The notes beneath the pieces are model-generated. The model was not told the origin of the DNA. It did not search any database and worked only from the letters and a program-made list of their open reading frames with translations. From the NCBI GenBank assembly GCA_001777915.1, contig MFFN01000006.1, positions 1 to 64,000 of the forward strand: a DNA stretch of 64,000 nt, in the 5' to 3' direction. Position numbers and translations under genes: made by a program. The stretch comes from Candidatus Edwardsbacteria bacterium RifOxyA12_full_54_48. Its GTDB lineage: Bacteria > Edwardsbacteria > AC1 > EtOH8. This document shows positions 59,460 to 64,000 of this stretch, piece after piece (positions within the stretch are counted from its first letter, which is position 1; every line of letters begins with the position of its first letter).

Positions 59460-60301
59460 TATCTCTCTCTTTTAGATATTTGGTTGTTTGTTTTTGCATC
59501 GGGAATGTACAGGGGCTCGCCGAATTTGTCCATGCCCGAGACCCGGATCATTTCCTGCACTTCGGGCGAGAGCATGAATTTCACAAACTTTACCGCCAGG
59601 TCGTAGTTGATATGGGGATACTTGGCCGGCGACCCGGTGATGATCCGGATGTAATTGAGCATCAGCTGGTCGCGCTGGCAGACGATCTTGAGGTTCGGGT
59701 AATCCTTGCTGTAGGTCAGCCAGGTGGCCCGGTCGGCCAGGGTGTAGGCTCCGTCCTTGTTGGCCTTGGTTAATACCTTGACCGTGCCCAGCCCGGTCTC
59801 GGAATACCATTCGCTGTCGATGGGATCTATCCCGGCGGACTGCCACAGGGCCATCTCCTTCTGGTGGGTGCCGGACATGTCGGACCGGAAATAAAATTTG
59901 GACTTGACATCCCGCACTTTGGCCAAAGCGGTCTTGACGTCGGGCAGCGAACTGTCGATACCGGCCGGGTTGTCCAGCGGCCCCGCCAGCACGAAGTCGT
60001 TGTACATCAGGTCCCAGGCTTGGGTGCCGAAACCGGCCAGCAGCACCGCGTCCTCGGCCTTGCGGTCGTGAACTATGGCCACGTCAGCCGCCCCGGACTG
60101 CAGCAGCCCAAGGGCCTTGCCGGTGGGCAGGGAATACAGCAGTATCCTGCAGTCATTCTGCAGTTCGAATTTGGGCAGCAGGTCGGTGTACAGCCCGGTA
60201 TCGTAGGGGCTCATGGTGGAGGCCACGATCAGGGTCTGCCCGGCCAGGGCCCAGGAGCTTAATGAAAGGATTATTATACCAATTAATGCGGTCTTTTTCA
60301 T
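59459..60301 (-). CDS. Diverged TupA-like periplasmic oxyanion-binding protein
   Basis: This 280-residue protein has a cleavable signal peptide (ending WALAG) and an overall TupA layout: LPKFELQNDCRILLYSLPTGKALGLLQSG, ADVAIVHDRKAEDAV, MYNDFVLAGPLDNPAGID and FRSDMSGTHQKE. The canonical TTTS(T) binding loop of TupA is changed to ASTMSPYDTG. It follows the first tupA with no gap. The change in the loop suggests another oxyanion or affinity. Confidence 0.87.
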   Translation of the reverse strand: MKKTALIGIIILSLSSWALAGQTLIVASTMSPYDTGLYTDLLPKFELQNDCRILLYSLPTGKALGLLQSGAADVAIVHDRKAEDAVLLAGFGTQAWDLMYNDFVLAGPLDNPAGIDSSLPDVKTALAKVRDVKSKFYFRSDMSGTHQKEMALWQSAGIDPIDSEWYSETGLGTVKVLTKANKDGAYTLADRATWLTYSKDYPNLKIVCQRDQLMLNYIRIITGSPAKYPHINYDLAVKFVKFMLSPEVQEMIRVSGMDKFGEPLYIPDAKTNNQISKRER

Positions 60302-61129
60302 CTATTTCTTCTCCGCCGCCGGGTAGAACAGGGGCTGGCCGTACTTGTCCACGCCGTACTCGGCGATCAGCTTCTGGCCGCGCTCCGAGGTCAGGAAGTC
60401 CGAGAACTTTTTGGCCAGCGAATAATTGACGAACGGGTACTTGGCCGGGGCCACCAGCATGATGTGATAGGGGTTGAACAGTTCCTGGTCGCCCTCGGTC
60501 AGGATCGGAAGTTCAAACTCCTTCTGGTGGGCCAGATAGGTGCCGCGGTCGGTCAGGCAGTAAGCCCTTTTCTCGTTGGCTATGCGGAGCACCGCTTCCA
60601 TCCCGGCTCCGGCCTGGAGATACCATGATCCCTTGGGGCTCAGCCCGGCCACCGCCCACATCCTCTCCTCTTTCTTGTGGGTGCCCGACTGGTCGGCCCG
60701 GGAGACGAAGGTTGCCTGCGAAGCCTCTATCTTCTTCAGCGCTTCGGCGGCGGAGGCCAGGCCCTTGATGCCGGCCGGATCCTCGGCCGGGCCCACTATC
60801 ACGAAATCATTGTACATTAGGTATTTCCGTTCCACGAAAAAGCCTTCCTTGACCACCACTTCTTCGGCCACCGGGTCGTGGACCATCACGATGTCGGCGT
60901 TTCCGTCCTTGCCGTAGCGGATGGCGGCCCCGGTGCCCACCGCTATGATCTGCACCTTGCAGCCGTTCTCCTTTTCGAAGATGGGGACCAGGAAATCCAG
61001 CAATCCCGAATCCATGGTGCTGGTGGTGGTGGCCAGGACCAGCTTGGGCTTGTCCTTGGCCTGGGCCACGGGGACCAGCAGGGAAAGGACCAGAAGCAGT
61101 GACAGGGACAGTGTTGCAAACCTCTTCAT
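60302..61129 (-). CDS. tupA: Tungstate-binding protein TupA
   Basis: This 275-residue periplasmic protein captures tungstate (or molybdate) for TupB/TupC. It has a signal peptide (MKRFATLSLSLLLVLSLL... ending AQA), then LATTTSTMDSGLLDFLVPIFE with the TTTS loop, VGTGAAIRYGKDG, ADIVMVHDPVAEE, MYNDFVIVGPAEDPAGIKG and SRADQSGTHKKE. ATG 61129 with GGAGG just upstream is the start; a 19-codon extension is not supported. It is the first gene after the riboswitch. Confidence 0.95.
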   Translation of the reverse strand: MKRFATLSLSLLLVLSLLVPVAQAKDKPKLVLATTTSTMDSGLLDFLVPIFEKENGCKVQIIAVGTGAAIRYGKDGNADIVMVHDPVAEEVVVKEGFFVERKYLMYNDFVIVGPAEDPAGIKGLASAAEALKKIEASQATFVSRADQSGTHKKEERMWAVAGLSPKGSWYLQAGAGMEAVLRIANEKRAYCLTDRGTYLAHQKEFELPILTEGDQELFNPYHIMLVAPAKYPFVNYSLAKKFSDFLTSERGQKLIAEYGVDKYGQPLFYPAAEKK

Positions 61130-61171
61130 TTTTCCTCCAGAACAGTTAATGATTATATGGGTGATATAAAA

Positions 61172-61207
61172 TAATGAAAAGCCCATCCTGTAAGGAACAG
61201 GATGGGC
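61172..61207 (-). terminator. Terminator of the riboswitch leader
   Basis: On the minus strand an 11-bp perfect stem GCCCATCCTGT / ACAGGATGGGC (loop TCCTT) is followed by TTTTCATTATTTT, 43 bp before the tupA ATG. This is the expected off-switch for a leader that senses a cofactor. Confidence 0.85.
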
Positions 61208-61211
61208 TGCA

Positions 61212-61330
61212 GATTGCTACGGACAAACCCGAAGCAAAGTTAATCGCAACCTCTCCTTTCCAAACACGGGAGGCAAGACCGTTTCCAGTCCTACCCTTGT
61301 CCGCCCTTTTCGGGGGAACCGTCCCGTCAT
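61212..61330 (-). ncRNA. Molybdenum/tungsten cofactor (Moco/Tuco-type) riboswitch
   Basis: The leader read on the minus strand has a long-range helix CGGACAA (61303-61297) / TTGTCCG (61226-61220). Inside it are a GNRA-capped hairpin GACTG-GAAA-CGGTC (61290-61277) and the segment GCCTCCC...GGAAAGGAGAGG (61274-61250). The GCCTCC, GGAAAGG and GNRA elements fit the Moco RNA motif. The promoter lies upstream and a terminator lies between it and tupA, the genes after it are tungstate/molybdate transport plus moeA and mobB, and the position is ideal. I judged by eye; a covariance-model search would decide. Confidence 0.75.
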
Positions 61331-61378
61331 CCATGGCATTTAAGCTTTAGAAAAACGGGATCGGAGATTCAATTTGTG

Positions 61379-61407
61379 ATTATATCAGAAATGCAGATTT
61401 CTGTCAA
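61379..61407 (-). promoter_or_regulatory. Consensus promoter of the tup/moeA operon
   Basis: On the minus strand TTGACA (61407-61402), 17 bp and TATAAT (61384-61379) form a perfect consensus just beyond the SDR stop codon. The predicted start near 61372 gives a leader of about 240 bases before tupA, holding the riboswitch and terminator. Confidence 0.85.
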
Positions 61408-61410
61408 ATT

Positions 61411-62184
61411 TTACTGTTTCCGGTTCACCATGGCCGCGGCGGCCTGGTCAGTGGCAGTGATGATCATCTGCTCTATGTTGACATGCGGCGGCCGGGAGCA
61501 GGCCCACACCACCGCTTGGGCGATATCCCCGGCCGTCAGCGGTCTCACCCCCTGGTACACTTTTGCGGCCCGCTGGGAGTCCCCATGAAAGCGCACCAGG
61601 GAGAATTCCGTCTCCGCCATGCCGGGATCGATGCTGGTTACCCGGATATCGCTGCCAAAGAGGTCCATCCTCATGGCCTTGTTGAGGGCCCTGACCGCAT
61701 ATTTGGTGGCGTTGTAGACGTTCCCTCCGGGGTAGACCTCGTGTCCGGCGATGGAGCCGATGTTGACGATATGCCCGGAGTTCCGCTGGACCATGCCCGG
61801 AAGCACCGCCCGGGTAACATAGAGCAGGCCCTTGATATTGGTGTCTATCATCTCCTCCCAGTTCTGGATGACCCCTTCCTGGATCTTCTCCAGCCCCCGG
61901 GACAGCCCGGCGTTGTTCAGCAGGATATCGACATTAGCCCATTCCGCCGGCAGGCCTTCTATGGCCTTCTGGACCGCCTTCTGATCCCTGACATCCAGCG
62001 ATATGGTGAGCACCTCTGCCTTGTGTTCCTTGGACAGTTTGGCGGCCAAAGCATCCAGCCGTTCTTTGCGCCGGGCTGCCAGGATCAGCCTGGCGCCATG
62101 CTTGGCGAACTCAACCGCGCAGGCCTGGCCGATGCCGCTGGAGGCCCCGGTGATAAAGATTACTTTGCTTTCTAACAGCGTCAT
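61411..62184 (-). CDS. Short-chain dehydrogenase/reductase (SDR)
   Basis: This 257-residue classical SDR has the NAD(P) motif TGASSGIGQ near 11-19, LLNNAGLSRG near 87-96, the catalytic Ser in IGSIAGHEV and YNATKYAVR with the Tyr-Lys pair. It most resembles YdfG/serine 3-dehydrogenase-type SDRs, but the substrate is unknown. I use ATG 62184; a 50-codon upstream extension reads poorly and overlaps a hairpin (GCTTTCTCT-TTGA-AGAGAAAGC, 62216-62237) in the leader. The stop is only four bases from the tup promoter. Confidence 0.92.
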   Translation of the reverse strand: MTLLESKVIFITGASSGIGQACAVEFAKHGARLILAARRKERLDALAAKLSKEHKAEVLTISLDVRDQKAVQKAIEGLPAEWANVDILLNNAGLSRGLEKIQEGVIQNWEEMIDTNIKGLLYVTRAVLPGMVQRNSGHIVNIGSIAGHEVYPGGNVYNATKYAVRALNKAMRMDLFGSDIRVTSIDPGMAETEFSLVRFHGDSQRAAKVYQGVRPLTAGDIAQAVVWACSRPPHVNIEQMIITATDQAAAAMVNRKQ

Positions 62185-62464
62185 AACACACTTTCTTAAA
62201 GATATGTTTTTCTCCGCTTTCTCTTTGAAGAGAAAGCTACAAAGAGAACTATCGCTACACCGCTGCCCGGAAGCTATGTTATCCAGCTGCCTAAATGTCT
62301 TGACCACGAAACAGGGCACCCGCAGACAAAACATTCTTAACGGCAGCTTTTTGCCGGACAGCAGCGCTGATGCGATCCAGGGGGGTGATACCGGGGCCCC
62401 GCCTTTCAGTGGAGCGGCGCATGCTTCAGCCCCGATAAAGCAGTCATTGCGTTATTTGCATCCT

Positions 62465-62614
62465 GCTTGTTCTGGTTCAATGAATGCCGGGACGTAGGTC
62501 TTACTAACCGCGGAGCTGGGCGGGAAAGACTCCCTTAGTTTGCCGAGCAAGCAGACTACCTCAGGACAAGCCTTTGCTTACTTCCGGCGCCTGCCCTGAA
62601 AATAGCAACCCGCC
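62465..62614 (-). ncRNA. Candidate structured non-coding RNA (6S-like?)
   Basis: The 62185-62651 gap (467 bp) has no convincing ORF but strong structure on the minus strand. Helices seen are GCTTGT/ACAAGC (62566-62571 with 62465-62470), GGGCAGGC/GCTTGTCC and a hairpin TAGTCTGC/GCAAACTA. One stretch, GCTCCGCGGTTAGTAAG (+62501-62517), matches 15 of 17 bases of an E. coli 6S RNA segment as I recall it. A fragment also resembles a dispersed CCTGAG repeat, so a repeat-derived origin is the main alternative. No definite promoter; TTTCAA and TATTTT are spaced 16 bp upstream. Confidence 0.3.
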
Positions 62615-62651
62615 TTGGGTTTGAAAGGTCATAACAAAGTAACATATTGTT

Positions 62652-63956
62652 TCATATTATTTCTTTGATCAATATGACTTCTTCCGGCTTCGTATTTGAA
62701 ATATTGATGCATCTTTGAAGCCGATGGGCCGCTTCCCGCCCCTTCTGCTCATCATTGCAAAGCACTTTGACCATGGTGTCCCCTGCTTTGACCTGGTCGC
62801 CGATCCTGCGTTCAAAGATGAATCCGGCCGAGGGATCGATCACATCATCCATCTTCAGCCGGCCGCAGCCCAAAAAGACCCCTGTCATGCCCACCTCGCG
62901 GTTATCCATGGAGGAGATGTATCCGGATCGCTCCGCTTTTGCCTCGATGACATGCTTGGCCTGGGGCAGCACTTTCTTATAGTCATCGGCCACTTTGGCA
63001 TCCCCGCCGTGGGCCGCTACCATCTCCCTGAACTTCTCCAGCCCCTGACCGGAAGAGACTATCTGCTCAAGGACCCGTTTGCCCGATTCTGCATCCTGGG
63101 CCCGTTCGCCCATCACCAGCATCTCGGCTCCCAGGGCATAGGTCAACTCCATCAGGTCGGCAGGGCCCTTGCCTTTAAGACAGTCCACGCATTCCTCTAT
63201 CTCCAGAGCATTGCCCACCGCCCGGCCCAACGGCTGGTTCATATCGGTGATCAGGGCCTTCATCTTTTTGCCCATTCCCTGCCCAATGGCCGTCATGGTT
63301 TTGGTCAGCGCCAGGGCGTCCTGCTGCTTCTGCATGAAGGCCCCGCTGCCGGTCTTGACGTCCAGCACCAGCCCGTCGGCCCCCTCGGCCAGCTTCTTGG
63401 ACATGATGGACGCGGCTATCAGCGGAATGCAGTCCACCGTGGCGGTGACGTCGCGCAGGGCGTAGAGTTTCTTGTCGGCCGGAGCCAGGTCCGGGGTCTG
63501 CCCCATCATGGCCAGCCCGATCCGGGCCAAAGTATGCCGGAACTCATCGTATGAAAAGTTGGTGCGGAAACCCTGTATGGATTCCAGCTTGTCCAGCGTT
63601 CCGCCGGTGTGGCCCAGCCCCCGGCCTGAGACCATCGGCACCGGCACTCCGGCCGCGGCCACCATCGGGGCCAGGATGATGGATACCTTGTCCCCCACCC
63701 CGCCGGTGGAATGCTTGTCAATTTTTATGCCGGGAATATCCGACAGGTCGAACACCTTTCCGGAGTTCATCATGGCCATGGCCAGTTCGGTGGTCTCCTG
63801 TGCCGTCATGCCTTTCAGGAAGATGGCCATCAGCAGGGCCGAGGTCTGGTAATCGGGAATGGCGCCTGAGGTATAATTGGCGATGAACCATTTGATCTCG
63901 TCCGGCGTAAGCTCGCCGCCATTGCGCTTTTTATAGATGATCTCGTAAGGGGTCAT
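62652..63956 (-). CDS. deoA: Pyrimidine-nucleoside phosphorylase
   Basis: This 434-residue enzyme splits thymidine and/or uridine with phosphate to the base plus (deoxy)ribose 1-phosphate. The N-terminal helical domain, the phosphate site KIDKHSTGGVGDKVSIILAP (about 80-99), SGRGLGHTGGTLDKLES, the DVKTGSGAFMQ motif and the C-terminal PYNP barrel-sandwich domain are present. It may be thymidine phosphorylase (deoA) or the broader pyrimidine phosphorylase (pdp); sequence alone does not say. GGAGG precedes the ATG. The upstream gene lies outside the window. Confidence 0.95.
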   Translation of the reverse strand: MTPYEIIYKKRNGGELTPDEIKWFIANYTSGAIPDYQTSALLMAIFLKGMTAQETTELAMAMMNSGKVFDLSDIPGIKIDKHSTGGVGDKVSIILAPMVAAAGVPVPMVSGRGLGHTGGTLDKLESIQGFRTNFSYDEFRHTLARIGLAMMGQTPDLAPADKKLYALRDVTATVDCIPLIAASIMSKKLAEGADGLVLDVKTGSGAFMQKQQDALALTKTMTAIGQGMGKKMKALITDMNQPLGRAVGNALEIEECVDCLKGKGPADLMELTYALGAEMLVMGERAQDAESGKRVLEQIVSSGQGLEKFREMVAAHGGDAKVADDYKKVLPQAKHVIEAKAERSGYISSMDNREVGMTGVFLGCGRLKMDDVIDPSAGFIFERRIGDQVKAGDTMVKVLCNDEQKGREAAHRLQRCINISNTKPEEVILIKEII

Positions 63957-64000
63957 AAAGCCTCCGATCTATAATATGGAAAGCCAAATATTCCGGGGAT

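Noticed and set aside
62465-62614. tmRNA, RNase P RNA or SRP RNA
   Set aside because: No CCA-ending tRNA-like domain, no GAGGAAAGTC box and no clear SRP domain IV tetraloop stem; only a weak 6S-like match remains.

Overview
The window looks like part of the chromosome of an uncultured, anaerobic, Gram-negative-type bacterium, probably one of the FCB-related candidate phyla (Edwardsbacteria, TA06 or WOR-3 would fit). This is an inference from gene content, not a phylogeny. Six large secreted proteins end in the same roughly 85-residue C-terminal module, of the type used as a FlgD-Ig-like or Por/type IX sorting domain. There is an outer-membrane porin ending in Phe. Anaerobic metabolism is indicated by a 2-oxoacid:ferredoxin oxidoreductase, acetate kinase, hydrogenase maturation proteins HypA/HypB and tungstate/molybdate uptake. 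Coding DNA is G+C rich. All genes except the first lie on the minus strand, so operons read from high to low coordinates.

Layout. 1-2.9 kb: a plus-strand secreted protein with a consensus promoter and terminator, converging on the rest. 2.9-7.2 kb: CTP synthase, a TPR-thioredoxin, and the fluoride pair CrcB/DUF190 split by an AT-rich lipoprotein gene. 7.4-16.1 kb: secreted M6 protease, RarA, a cell-wall amidase with a small LysM-like partner, a HI0933 flavoprotein and HypB/HypA. 16.1-26.5 kb: DUF2723 membrane protein, diadenylate cyclase, FolP, a secreted repeat protein, FolE, FtsH, Hpt and TilS; this is a conserved housekeeping string interrupted by the secreted protein. 26.6-30.7 kb: small kinase, DUF4321, AmrS, YceD and acetate kinase. 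30.9-36.7 kb: Ndk, KorC, KorB, KorA, KorD, carbamate kinase and a COG2403 P-loop protein behind a good promoter. 37-50.7 kb: a 1528-residue GLUG-repeat protein, an exonuclease-DinG helicase, a ThiC-family enzyme and two secreted M14 carboxypeptidases. 50.7-53.5 kb: L31 with a long tail, Rho, a FecR-like lipoprotein and MobB. 53.5-61.4 kb: a lipoprotein, MoeA, a zinc-ribbon/NDT-like protein and the Tup tungstate/molybdate system, all behind a consensus promoter and a Moco-type riboswitch with terminator. 61.4-64 kb: an SDR oxidoreductase, a structured intergenic region and pyrimidine nucleoside phosphorylase.

The most coherent system is the riboswitch-led tungstate/molybdate operon. It contains two diverged TupA binding proteins, its own porin, permease and ATPase, then MoeA and MobB, so import and cofactor insertion are transcribed together. 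An AT-rich gene for a probable sensor/nucleotide-hydrolase protein is inserted in the middle. That gene and two AT-rich lipoprotein genes look like separate acquisitions placed co-directionally inside host operons.

Intergenic space is unusually rich in short palindromic repeats of several families, some lying exactly on stop codons. I saw no tRNA, rRNA, CRISPR array, complete insertion sequence or phage region.
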